Below are positions 23,747-32,033 of a stretch of 64,000 nucleotides of DNA, in pieces. A program made the translations under genes and the position numbers. The first letter of the stretch is position 1; the number at the start of each line of letters is the position of its first letter. The notes under the pieces were generated by a model. That model ran no database searches and was not told the DNA's origin. It saw only the letters and a program-made list of their open reading frames with translations. This DNA comes from Streptomyces sp. NBC_01210. Lineage in GTDB: Bacteria > Actinomycetota > Actinomycetes > Streptomycetales > Streptomycetaceae. The stretch is taken from NCBI RefSeq assembly GCF_036010325.1, contig NZ_CP108549.1:7502001-7566000 (forward strand), given 5' to 3'.

Positions 23747-25755
23747 GCGGGGACCTCCAGAGGGTCGAGCTTGTTCGCTTTCCGGATCTCGTCGACGATA
23801 CGGCCGATGATCTCCGTGATGCCGAAGTCCTTCGGGGTGAAGACGGCGGCGACACCTGCCGCCTTCAGATCGGTGGCGTCTGCGTTCGGGATGATCCCGC
23901 CGACGATCACCGGAATATCGGCCGCGCCGGCCTCGCGCAGCCGGTCCAGCACATCGGGGACCAGTTCGGCGTGCGAGCCGGAGAGGATCGACAGGCCGAC
24001 ACAGTGGACGTCCTCCGCGAGCGCGGCGTTGACGATCTGTTCGGGCGTGAGCCGGATGCCCTGGTAGATCACTTCGAAGCCCGCGTCACGGGCGCGTACG
24101 GCGATCTGCTCGGCGCCGTTGGAGTGACCGTCCAGGCCGGGCTTGCCGACCAGCAGCCGCAGTCTTCCGGAGCCCAGCTCGTCGGCCGTACGGGACACCT
24201 TCTCGCGTACGAGAGCGAGCGGCGTGCCCTTCTCGGCGGTGACCGCGACCGGCGCACTGCTCACGCCCGTCGGCGCGCGGAACTCGCCGAACACATCGCG
24301 CAGCGCCCAAGACCACTCGCCGGTGGTGACGCCCGCACGGGCGCACTCGACGGTGGCGGCCATCAGGTTGGTGGAGCCGGCGGCGGCCTTCTTCAGTGTG
24401 GCCAGGGCCTCGCTTGCCCGGGTCTCGTCGCGGTTGTCGCGCCACTCGTGGAGCTTCGCGACGACGCGCGCCTCGTTCGCCGGGTCGACCGTCATGATCG
24501 CGGTGTCGAGGTCCGCGGTGAGCGGGTTCTCCTCGGTGGTCTCGAAGATATTGACGCCGACTATCTTCTCCTCGCCACCCTCGATCCGGGCCCGGCGCTC
24601 GGCGTGCGAGGAGACCAGCTGCGACTTGAGATAGCCGGACTCGACGGCCGCCATCGCGCCGCCCATCTCCTGGATCCGGCCGATCTCGGCGAGGCACTCG
24701 GTGACCAGGGAGTCCACCTTGGCCTCGATGACATGCGAGCCCTCGAAGATGTCCTCGTACTCCAGCAGATCGCTCTCGTGCGCCAGCACCTGCTGGATAC
24801 GGAGCGACCACTGCTGGTCCCAGGGCCGGGGGAGACCCAGGGCCTCGTTCCACGCCGGGAGCTGTACGGCCCTGGCGCGCGCGTCCTTGGAGAGCGTGAC
24901 GGCCAGCATTTCGAGGACGATGCGCTGGACGTTGTTCTCCGGCTGGGCCTCGGTCAGACCGAGGGAGTTGACCTGGACGCCGTAGCGGAAGCGGCGCTGC
25001 TTCTCGTTCTCGATGCCGTACCGCTCGCGCGTGACCTGGTCCCAGATACGGCCGAAGGCGCGCATCTTGCACATCTCCTCGATGAAGCGGACGCCCGCGT
25101 TCACGAAGAAGGAGATACGCGCGACCACATCGCCGAACTTCTCCGCCGGCACCTGGCCGGAGTCCCGCACCGCGTCCAGCACGGCGATCGCCGTGGACAT
25201 CGCGTACGAGATCTCCTGGACCGGAGTGGCGCCCGCTTCCTGCAGGTGATAGCTGCAGATGTTGATCGGGTTCCACTTGGGGATGTTGGCCACCGTGTAC
25301 GTGATCATGTCGGTGGTCAGGCGGAGCGAAGGACCGGGCGGGAAGACATGCGTCCCGCGCGACAGGTACTCCTTGACGATGTCGTTCTGCGTCGTCCCCT
25401 GGAGCTTGGTGATGTCGACGCCCTGCTCCTCGGCGACCACCTGATAGAGCGCCAGCAGCCACATGGCGGTGGCGTTGATGGTCATCGAGGTGTTCATCTG
25501 CTCCAGCGGGATGTCCTGGAACAGCCGGCGCATGTCACCGAGATGCGAGACGGGGACCCCGACCCGGCCGACCTCACCGCGGGCGAGGATGTGGTCGGGG
25601 TCGTAGCCCGTCTGCGTCGGCAGGTCGAACGCGACCGACAGGCCGGTCTGCCCCTTGGCGAGGTTGCGCCGGTAGAGCTCGTTGGACGCCTCGGCGGTCG
25701 AGTGACCCGCGTACGTCCGCATGAGCCAGGGCCGGTCCTTCTGACGTTCAGTCAT
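23743..25755 (-). CDS. ecm: ethylmalonyl-CoA mutase (MeaA-type), B12-dependent
   Basis: A 670-residue single-chain mutase of the methylmalonyl-CoA mutase family. The N-terminal barrel has the substrate-binding YAGHSTAEASNELYRRNLAKG region; the C-terminal cobalamin domain has the DxHxxG motif (GLDGHSNGAEQIA), SILSGSH and VGGIIP. Placement directly after ccr supports ethylmalonyl-CoA to methylsuccinyl-CoA conversion. The gap to ccr is 9 bp. Confidence 0.93.
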   Translation of the reverse strand: MTERQKDRPWLMRTYAGHSTAEASNELYRRNLAKGQTGLSVAFDLPTQTGYDPDHILARGEVGRVGVPVSHLGDMRRLFQDIPLEQMNTSMTINATAMWLLALYQVVAEEQGVDITKLQGTTQNDIVKEYLSRGTHVFPPGPSLRLTTDMITYTVANIPKWNPINICSYHLQEAGATPVQEISYAMSTAIAVLDAVRDSGQVPAEKFGDVVARISFFVNAGVRFIEEMCKMRAFGRIWDQVTRERYGIENEKQRRFRYGVQVNSLGLTEAQPENNVQRIVLEMLAVTLSKDARARAVQLPAWNEALGLPRPWDQQWSLRIQQVLAHESDLLEYEDIFEGSHVIEAKVDSLVTECLAEIGRIQEMGGAMAAVESGYLKSQLVSSHAERRARIEGGEEKIVGVNIFETTEENPLTADLDTAIMTVDPANEARVVAKLHEWRDNRDETRASEALATLKKAAAGSTNLMAATVECARAGVTTGEWSWALRDVFGEFRAPTGVSSAPVAVTAEKGTPLALVREKVSRTADELGSGRLRLLVGKPGLDGHSNGAEQIAVRARDAGFEVIYQGIRLTPEQIVNAALAEDVHCVGLSILSGSHAELVPDVLDRLREAGAADIPVIVGGIIPNADATDLKAAGVAAVFTPKDFGITEIIGRIVDEIRKANKLDPLEVPA

Positions 25756-25764
25756 CTAAGGGCC

Positions 25765-27102
25765 TCAGATGTTCCGGAAGCGGTTGATGGCGTCGATGTG
25801 CTTCTCGCGGAGTTCCTCGTCGCGCACGCCCAGACCCTCGCCGGGCGCCAGCGCCAGCACGCCGACCTTGCCCTGGTGGAGGTTGCGGTGTACGTCGTAC
25901 GCGGCCTGGGCGGTGTCCTCGAGGGAGTAGACCTTCGACAGCGTCGGGTGGATCTTGCCCTTCGCGACCAGGCGGTTGGCCTCCCACGCCTCGCGGTAGT
26001 TGGCGAAGTGCGAGCCGATGATCCTCTTCAGCGACATCCACAGGTAGCGGTTGTCGTACTCGTGGTTGTAGCCCGACGTCGATGCGCAGGTGACGATCGT
26101 GCCGCCCTTGCGGGTGACGTACACGCTGGCGCCGAAGGTCTCGCGGCCCGGGTGCTCGAAGACGATGTCCACGTCCTCGCCGCCGGTCAGCTCGCGGATG
26201 CGCTTGCCGAAGCGCTTCCACTCGCGCGGGTCCTGGTTGTGCTCGTCCTTCCAGAACTTGTAGTCCTCGGCGTTGCGGTCGATGATCGCCTCGGCGCCCA
26301 TCGCGCGGCAGATGTCCGCCTTCTGCGGGCTGGAGACCACACAGATCGGGTTGGCGCCACCGGCGAGCGCGAACTGGGTGGCGTACGAGCCGAGGCCGCC
26401 GCTGGCGCCCCAGATCAGCACGTTGTCGCCCTGCTTCATGCCCGCGCCGTTGCGCGAGACGAGCTGGCGGTACGCGGTGGAGTTGACCAGACCCGGAGCC
26501 GCCGCCTCCTCCCAGCTGAGGTGCTGGGGCTTGGGCATCAGCTGGTTGGACTTGACGAGCGCGATCTCGGCGAGGCCGCCGAAGTTCGTCTCGAAGCCCC
26601 AGATGCGCTGCTCCGGGTCGAGCATCGTGTCGTTGTGGCCGTCCGAGGACTCCAGCTCGACCGAGAGACAGTGCGCGACGACCTCGTCGCCCGGCCGCCA
26701 GGCGTTGACGCCGGGGCCGGTACGCAGCACGACACCCGCCAGGTCGGAGCCGATGACGTGGTACGGCAGGTCGTGGCGCTTGGTGAGCTCGGAGAGCCGT
26801 CCGTAGCGCTCGAGAAAGCCGAAGGTGGACACCGGCTCGAAGATCGAGGTCCAGACGGAGTTGTAATTCACCGAGCTCGCCATGACCGCGACGAGGGCCT
26901 CGCCCGGGCCGAGCTCGGGCACCGGCACGTCCTCGAGATGGAGGGACTTGCGCGGGTCCTTCTCGCGGGTCTGGAGACCGGCGAACATGTCGACCTCGTC
27001 CTTGTGCACGGTCACCGCGCGGTAGGACTCGGGGATGGGCAGTGCGGCGAAGTCGGCGGGCTTGCTGTCCGTCGACTGGATCGCGTCCAGGATTTCCTTC
27101 AC
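25765..27102 (-). CDS. ccr: crotonyl-CoA carboxylase/reductase
   Basis: The start is GTG at 27102 (MKEILDAIQS), 7 bases behind GGAGG, giving 445 residues; longer frames upstream are not conserved. It is an MDR-fold reductase that carboxylates crotonyl-CoA with NADPH and CO2 to ethylmalonyl-CoA. The sequence closely follows my memory of Streptomyces Ccr: SSVNYNSVWTSIFEPVSTF, HVIGSDLAGVVLRTGPGVN, GASGGLGSYATQFALAGG, VFEHPGRETFGASVYVTRKG. First gene of the operon; it supplies ethylmalonyl-CoA for acetate assimilation and polyketide extender units. Confidence 0.96.
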   Translation of the reverse strand: MKEILDAIQSTDSKPADFAALPIPESYRAVTVHKDEVDMFAGLQTREKDPRKSLHLEDVPVPELGPGEALVAVMASSVNYNSVWTSIFEPVSTFGFLERYGRLSELTKRHDLPYHVIGSDLAGVVLRTGPGVNAWRPGDEVVAHCLSVELESSDGHNDTMLDPEQRIWGFETNFGGLAEIALVKSNQLMPKPQHLSWEEAAAPGLVNSTAYRQLVSRNGAGMKQGDNVLIWGASGGLGSYATQFALAGGANPICVVSSPQKADICRAMGAEAIIDRNAEDYKFWKDEHNQDPREWKRFGKRIRELTGGEDVDIVFEHPGRETFGASVYVTRKGGTIVTCASTSGYNHEYDNRYLWMSLKRIIGSHFANYREAWEANRLVAKGKIHPTLSKVYSLEDTAQAAYDVHRNLHQGKVGVLALAPGEGLGVRDEELREKHIDAINRFRNI

Positions 27103-27584
27103 GGGGTGCCTCCGGCGAAGCGCGTTTGAGGGAACGCTGAGGGGAAACGTCGGGGTGCTGCTGCTGTGGAGGTGTGCCGTCGGTTCGGCGGGTGGTGCTG
27201 TTGGCAGCGCCGGTGGGCGCGAGAGGTTGCCTGTGACGCAGGCGTCCGGGCGCACAAACCGATGGTTTGCGGGGACAGCCGGCGTACGAAAGGTCTCTGC
27301 ACGCCGGCCGCCCGGACAACATCAACGTATGGCACCCCGTGCCAGGCCGCAAGACACTCGGTGCCAGGAATTTCTCTCGCTTGTCATCTGGCGGGCACGT
27401 ATGAGCAACAAACGACCGCGCCGGAAGAGGGGGCCCGTCGCGTTCCGTGTGCTCTTGTGTGCGTTCGGTTCGCGACCGTGCGTGGATCGACGCCGCCGAC
27501 GATGCCGGCCGACTTGAGCGCGGCGGAACCGATGGTGAGTCAAGAGGGCTGACCCATCGGGGGATTGGCCGGCCCTGGTGCGGA
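27103..27584. other. ccr upstream region, no intact gene
   Basis: This 480-bp stretch should hold the ccr promoter. TGGCAC-CCC-GTGCCA (27330-27344) is a perfect 6-bp-arm palindrome about 230 bp upstream of ccr, with a related half-site GGTGCCA about 15 bp further on. No coding sequence was convincing on either strand. Confidence 0.5.
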
Positions 27585-28010
27585 GCGTCCAGCAGGACTC
27601 CCGGACACGCCAGATACAGCGCGACCGCCGCACCCGGCTCGCGCACCCGCTGCCCCGACAGCTGCTCGATCTTGTCCAGCCGGTGCAGCAGCGTGTTGCG
27701 ATGCACTCCGAGGCGCTCCGCCGCGCGCAGCACTGAAACCGCCCCCGCTCCAGGCGATCAACGTCTCGCGCGGTGCCGCCCAGTCGCCGCACTCACGCAG
27801 CGTGCCGAGCGCTGACTCCGTGTACCGGGACCGCTCCTGGCGCACGGCCGCCCGCCACCAGCTCCACCAGCCGTTCGCACCGCTCGAGCGGGAGAGCGCC
27901 GCCGACGGTGGCCGAGGCGTGCAGGACGGCGGACGGACTGCCGCTCATCGGACGCGTACCCGGCACATCCGGGGAGCGGCCGGCCACCGGCCACAACATG
28001 CTGGGCCCGG
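27585..28010 (-). pseudogene. Decayed PucR/CdaR-type transcriptional regulator
   Basis: The C-terminal HTH of PucR-type regulators is clear in one minus-strand frame: VLRAAERLGVHRNTLLHRLD followed by KIEQLSGQRV, ending near 27590. The preceding segment (SRYTESALGTLRECGDW, then ETLIAW) is in a second frame, and a third frame holds ALPLERCERLVELV. At least two frameshifts separate pieces that belong in one gene. It lies immediately upstream of ccr and may once have regulated it. Confidence 0.65.
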
Positions 28011-28137
28011 CGACTGGTCGCCGGGCTGCTGACCGGCGGGGCGGACCCAGGTCTCGCGGCGAGGTTCGACCCGGCGCGCACCGCCAGGAGGCGGCGGGGC
28101 CGGGTGCGGGTGTCCGGCTGACGCACTTGGGGCGTGT

Positions 28138-28197
28138 CCTCAATCGCCGGACGGGCTGGATATGCCCGGGCACATCAAGCCCGTCCGGCGATTGAGG
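28138..28197. repeat. 20-bp inverted repeat (dispersed intergenic element, copy 2)
   Basis: Arms at 28138-28157 and 28178-28197 are perfect complements (left arm starts CCTCAATCGCCGGACG), around a 20-base loop. The same arms occur at 18768-18812. It separates the TetR gene stop from the PucR remnant and probably terminates transcription. Confidence 0.8.
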
Positions 28198-28224
28198 CGC
28201 GCGGGTCCGGGGCGAGCCCCGGGG

Positions 28225-29064
28225 TCAGGCCCTGCGGTCGCCCAGGGCCCGCTCGATGGTGCGCATGACCTCGTCCAGCGGCGCGTCGGTGCGGGCCACC
28301 GTCACCAGGACGTCGCCACTGGTCCGCGCCGACACCGCCGCGGGACCCGGTCGCTCGGCCTGCGCGGTGCGGCCCGCCCCGATGCCCGTTCCGAAGGTGT
28401 CGCGGACGATCGCGAACGCGTGGTCCAACTGTGACTCCACATCGCCCTGGCCGCCCGCCCGCAGCCAGCGGCGCAGCACATGGTTGTGCGCCGTGACGAC
28501 CGCGGACGCGGCCACCTCCGCCAGCAGCGGGTCGTCGTTGCCGTCGTGGTGGTCGCGCTCGTCGAAGTGGCCCAGCAGATAGCGGGTGAACAGCCGCTCG
28601 TAGCGGGCCACCGAGGCGATCTCCCGCTCCCGCAGCGTGGGAACCTCACGGGTCAGCCGGTAGCGCTCGACGGAGACCGCCGGAGAGGCCGCGTACATCC
28701 GCATGACCTCCTTGATTCCCCTGCAGACGGTGTCCAGCGGATGCTCATGGGCCGGGGCCGCGTTCAGGACCGCCTCGGCCCGTACCAGCGTGTCGTCGTG
28801 GTCCGGGAAAATCGCCTCTTCCTTGGAACGGAAGTGGCGGAAGAAGGTCCGGCGGGCGACTCCGGCGGTGGCCGCGATCTCGTCGACGGTCGTCGCCTCG
28901 TACCCCTTGGTCGCGAACAGCTCCATCGCCGCGGCCGCCAACTCGCGCCGCATCTTGAGGCGCTGCGCGGCGGCGCGGCTGCCTGCCGCACTTTCCGGAG
29001 CGTCGGGAGTGGCCTTGGCGCGGGTGGGCTTGGCGGGCTGGGGCATGACCTGAACGTACTGCAT
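28225..29064 (-). CDS. TetR-family transcriptional regulator
   Basis: About 279 residues from ATG at 29064 (MQYVQVMPQP); ATG at 29046 is an alternative, and neither has a strong ribosome-binding site. The N-terminal HTH reads AAMELFATKGYEATTVDEIA, then AGVARRTFFRHFRSKEEAIF. The C-terminal ligand domain is longer than in small TetR proteins. It lies 73 bp after the 3-hydroxyacyl-CoA dehydrogenase gene on the same strand and upstream of ccr, so control of acyl-CoA metabolism is plausible. Confidence 0.85.
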   Translation of the reverse strand: MQYVQVMPQPAKPTRAKATPDAPESAAGSRAAAQRLKMRRELAAAAMELFATKGYEATTVDEIAATAGVARRTFFRHFRSKEEAIFPDHDDTLVRAEAVLNAAPAHEHPLDTVCRGIKEVMRMYAASPAVSVERYRLTREVPTLREREIASVARYERLFTRYLLGHFDERDHHDGNDDPLLAEVAASAVVTAHNHVLRRWLRAGGQGDVESQLDHAFAIVRDTFGTGIGAGRTAQAERPGPAAVSARTSGDVLVTVARTDAPLDEVMRTIERALGDRRA

Positions 29065-29137
29065 CCGTGCAGGAGAGCGCGCCTGCGGGGGCGGGCCGCC
29101 CGAAGGGCCGAGCAGCCCACCCCAGCCCGCGCCGCGA

Positions 29138-30919
29138 TCAGCGCCGGGCATATTCGCGGAAGCCACGCCCCGTCTTGCGGCCGAGGCAGCCCGCAGCCAC
29201 CAAGTGCTCGAGCAGCGGCGCCGGGGCCAGGCCCGGGTCGCGGAATTCGCGGTGCAGAACCTTCTCGATGGCGAGCGAGACATCGAGCCCCACCACGTCG
29301 AGGAGCTCGAAGGGGCCCATCGGGTAGCCGCCGCCCAGCTTCATCGCGGCGTCAATGTCGTCGAGCGTGGCGTAGTGCTCCTCGACCATCTTGATCGCGT
29401 TGTTGAGGTACGGGAAGAGCAGGGCGTTGACGATGAAGCCGGCCCGGTCACCGCAGTCCACCGGGTGCTTCTTGATCTTCGTGGTGACCTCGCGGACGGT
29501 GGCGTGGACCTCGTCGGAGGTCAGCACCGTACGGACCACCTCGACCAGCTTCATCGCCGGGGCCGGGTTGAAGAAGTGCATCCCGATGACGTCCTGCGGG
29601 CGCGAGGTGGCGCGGGCACAGGCGACGACGGGCAGCGAGGAGGTGGTGGTGGCGAGCACCGCACCCTCCTTGCAGATCTTGTCGAGGGTGGCGAAGAGCG
29701 CCTGCTTGATCTCCAGATCCTCGGCCACGGCCTCGACGGCGAGGTCGACCTCGGCGAAGGCGTCGAGCGAACCGGCCGGTGTGATCCGGGCCAGGGTCGC
29801 CGCACTGGCCTCGGTCGTCATCCGGCCCTTGTCGACCGAGCGCGCAAGGGACTTGGCGATACGGGCCTTCGCGGTCTCCGCCTTCTCCGGGCTGCGGGCG
29901 GCGAGCACGACGTCGTAACCGGCCTTGGCGAAGACCTCCGCGATTCCGCTCGCCATGGTGCCGGAGCCGGCCACGCCGACGGAGCGGACCTCGCGGCCGG
30001 CCGACGCCGCCGCTTCCGGCTGAGGCGTGAGGGCGTCCGGGACCAGCACCGAGGTGCCGGGAGCGGCGTACGAGTAGAAGCCGCGGCCCGACTTGCGGCC
30101 GGTCAGGCCCGCCTCGCTGAGCTGCTTGAGGATGGGGGAGGGTGCGTGCAGCCGGTCGTGGGACTCGGCATACATCGCCTCCAGGACGGTACGGGCGGTG
30201 TCGATGCCGATCAGGTCGAGCAGGGCGAGCGGGCCCATCGGCAGTCCGCAGCCGAGCTTCATCGCGGCGTCGATGTCCTCGCGGGAGGCGTACTTGGCCT
30301 CGTACATCGCGGCGGCCTGGTTGAGGTAGCCGAACAGCAGACCGTCCGCGACGAAACCGGGGCGGTCGCCGACCGCGACGGGCTCCTTGCCGAGCTCGCG
30401 GGCGAGCGCGGTGACGGTCTCGACAGCGAGCGGGGAGGTCAGCACCGAGGAGACGACCTCGACGAGCTTCATGGCGGGGGCCGGATTGAAGAAGTGCAGG
30501 CCGAGCACGCGCTCCGGGTGCTGGGAGTCGGCGGCGAGCCGGGTCACCGAGAGGGCGTTGGTGCCGGTGGCGAGGATCGCGTCCGGGCGGACGATCGCGT
30601 CCAGCGCACGGAAGACCTGCTGCTTGGCCTCGTACGACTCGGGCACGACCTCGATCACGAGATCGGCCTCGGCCGCGGCGTGCAGATCGGAGAAGGTACG
30701 GAAGCGGGCGAGGGTGTTCCGGCGCTCCTCCTCGGTGATCCGCTCGCGCTCCACGGCGCGGGCGGTGGAGGTCTCGAGCGCGGTGACGGCGTGGTGGGCC
30801 GCGCTGTCGCTGATGTCGATGCCGATGACCTCACGGCCGGCGTGGGCGAGGACTTCGGCGATGCCGGTGCCCATGGTGCCGAGGCCGACGACGGCAATGG
30901 TGTGGAGAGGGGTGTCCAT
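29138..30919 (-). CDS. Tandem 3-hydroxyacyl-CoA (3-hydroxybutyryl-CoA) dehydrogenase
   Basis: The start is ATG at 30919 (MDTPLHTIAVVGLGTMGTG) with GGAG upstream, giving 593 residues. It is an internal duplication of a complete 3-hydroxyacyl-CoA dehydrogenase. Both halves have a Rossmann glycine motif (VGLGTMGTG; VAGSGTMASG at about residue 310), a HFFNPAPAMKLVEVV catalytic-His segment and a C-terminal GRKSGRGFY or GRKTGRGF. It oxidises 3-hydroxyacyl-CoA with NAD(P). Context with ccr suggests supply of crotonyl-CoA precursors. Confidence 0.92.
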   Translation of the reverse strand: MDTPLHTIAVVGLGTMGTGIAEVLAHAGREVIGIDISDSAAHHAVTALETSTARAVERERITEEERRNTLARFRTFSDLHAAAEADLVIEVVPESYEAKQQVFRALDAIVRPDAILATGTNALSVTRLAADSQHPERVLGLHFFNPAPAMKLVEVVSSVLTSPLAVETVTALARELGKEPVAVGDRPGFVADGLLFGYLNQAAAMYEAKYASREDIDAAMKLGCGLPMGPLALLDLIGIDTARTVLEAMYAESHDRLHAPSPILKQLSEAGLTGRKSGRGFYSYAAPGTSVLVPDALTPQPEAAASAGREVRSVGVAGSGTMASGIAEVFAKAGYDVVLAARSPEKAETAKARIAKSLARSVDKGRMTTEASAATLARITPAGSLDAFAEVDLAVEAVAEDLEIKQALFATLDKICKEGAVLATTTSSLPVVACARATSRPQDVIGMHFFNPAPAMKLVEVVRTVLTSDEVHATVREVTTKIKKHPVDCGDRAGFIVNALLFPYLNNAIKMVEEHYATLDDIDAAMKLGGGYPMGPFELLDVVGLDVSLAIEKVLHREFRDPGLAPAPLLEHLVAAGCLGRKTGRGFREYARR

Positions 30920-31182
30920 CGGGGGACTCCAGGGATGAGTGACGACTGATGAGGAGCGCGCGCGAGCGGGAACGCCGAAGGGCGCGTGCCTGGCGGCATG
31001 ACTGCGCAGAACCGCGCACGGAAATTCGGCGCACGGCAACTGCGTCTCGTGGTGCGGCGCCGACGGACTCTGTCCCTGAGTCACGTCGTACGTGGTGCAG
31101 AACTACCGAACCGACAAAGCACTCGCGGCGGCTGCGTCACCAGGCCACCGTGAGCTGCGGGGGTTACCCGCTCACCTGAGAT

Positions 31183-31197
31183 TAACTCGCTAGTAAC
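31183..31197. promoter_or_regulatory. Candidate TetR-type operator
   Basis: TTAACTCGCTAGTAA has TTA(A)CT/AGTAA arms and lies inside an AT-richer patch upstream of both divergent genes. The TetR gene is two genes away. The assignment is by symmetry and location only. Confidence 0.3.
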
Positions 31198-31282
31198 GAG
31201 CACGCCAGACCTGGGCGGGTGTGATCTGGATCGCCGGTCCGTGGCTGTCTCTCGCCGGTCTCTGGCCGGTTTCGGCCGGCCT

Positions 31283-31319
31283 CTGGTTGATCCCTGGTTG
31301 ATCCCTGGTCGGTTCCTGG
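31283..31319. repeat. Short tandem repeat upstream of HEAT gene
   Basis: CTGGTTGATCC occurs at 31283-31293 and 31294-31304, followed by the degenerate copy CTGGTCGGTTCC and part of another. The flanks are rich in related GCCGGT words. Confidence 0.6.
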
Positions 31320-31358
31320 CAGGTCCTTCGCCGGTCTCTCGCCGATACGCTGGCCGCC

Positions 31359-31925
31359 ATGGACGAGGAGTTACGGTCGCTCGCGGGGCGGCTGCGCGGT
31401 GAGTCGGGCGGCTCGGTGGCGTATGAACGACTACTGGTGACCGAGGACCGGGAGGAGCTCGCCGGAGTCCTCACCGAACATGAACGGCCTCTGTGGGCAC
31501 GGGAGATCGCCGCTTTCCGGCTGGGCTGTGCGGGGGACCGGCGGGCCTTCGAGGCGCTGGTACTGCTCCTCAACCACCGCGATCCCGCGCGCTGTGTCTC
31601 GGCGGCACACGCACTGGCGAGGCTGAACGACCCCCGTACGCCCCGGGCGGCGGCCGCGCTCGCCACGAATGAGCTGCGCGTCGCCTACGCCCTGCTCCCG
31701 GTCCGGCTGCTCACGCGGCTGCGCGCACCGGAGTCCGTACCGGCGCTGATCACCGTCCTGAGACGCAGGCTCGCTCCTGGCGACCCGCACTGGCGGGTGG
31801 CCCTGGCCTGCGTCGAGGGCCTCGGCGCACTGGGCGACAAACGAGCGGCCGGCATCCTCCGCTCGGCCTGCACGCACCCCCGGCTCATGGCGGCGGCGGA
31901 GGCGGCACTGGCCCGGCTGGGCTGA
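31359..31925 (+). CDS. HEAT-repeat protein with TTA codon
   Basis: A 188-residue all-helical protein of HEAT-type repeats (for example REIAAFRLGCAGDRRAFEAL, then CVSAAHALARLNDPRTPRAA, later CVEGLGALGDKRAAGIL). Such proteins are binding scaffolds with no predicted catalysis. The fifth codon (31371-31373) is TTA, a bldA-dependent leucine codon very early in the gene. No ribosome-binding site is seen before the ATG; TACGCT lies 7 bases upstream, so the mRNA may be leaderless. Confidence 0.8.
   Translation: MDEELRSLAGRLRGESGGSVAYERLLVTEDREELAGVLTEHERPLWAREIAAFRLGCAGDRRAFEALVLLLNHRDPARCVSAAHALARLNDPRTPRAAAALATNELRVAYALLPVRLLTRLRAPESVPALITVLRRRLAPGDPHWRVALACVEGLGALGDKRAAGILRSACTHPRLMAAAEAALARLG
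31371..31373 (+). promoter_or_regulatory. TTA codon 5 of HEAT-repeat gene
   Basis: ATG-GAC-GAG-GAG-TTA: the rare leucine codon is at position 5, where a missing bldA tRNA would stop translation almost at once. It suggests developmental control. Confidence 0.85.
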
Positions 31926-32033
31926 GGGGCCGAGAGGTGGGCGGCTGGGCCGAGGGGCCGAGCCGACCGGCTGGGCGGCGCGGCTGGGTGCGGCCGCCCG
32001 GTGGCGCGGGCTCGCGCCCGACCGCGTATGGCT

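Larger units (their letters stand above)
30920..31358. other. Divergent promoter region with repeats
   Basis: About 440 bp between the dehydrogenase (minus) and the HEAT gene (plus). It contains an imperfect palindrome TTAACT-CGCT-AGTAA near 31183-31197, a candidate TetR operator, and short direct repeats at 31283-31319. No coding sequence was supported. Confidence 0.5.

Noticed and set aside
23617..27129. 1170-residue plus-strand frame
   Set aside because: It is the antisense of mcl, the mutase and ccr, all of which are unmistakable on the minus strand.
29065..29283. 73-residue N-terminal extension of the TetR protein
   Set aside because: It overlaps the end of the dehydrogenase gene and reads as Arg/Ser/Pro shadow sequence; the HTH protein begins after it.
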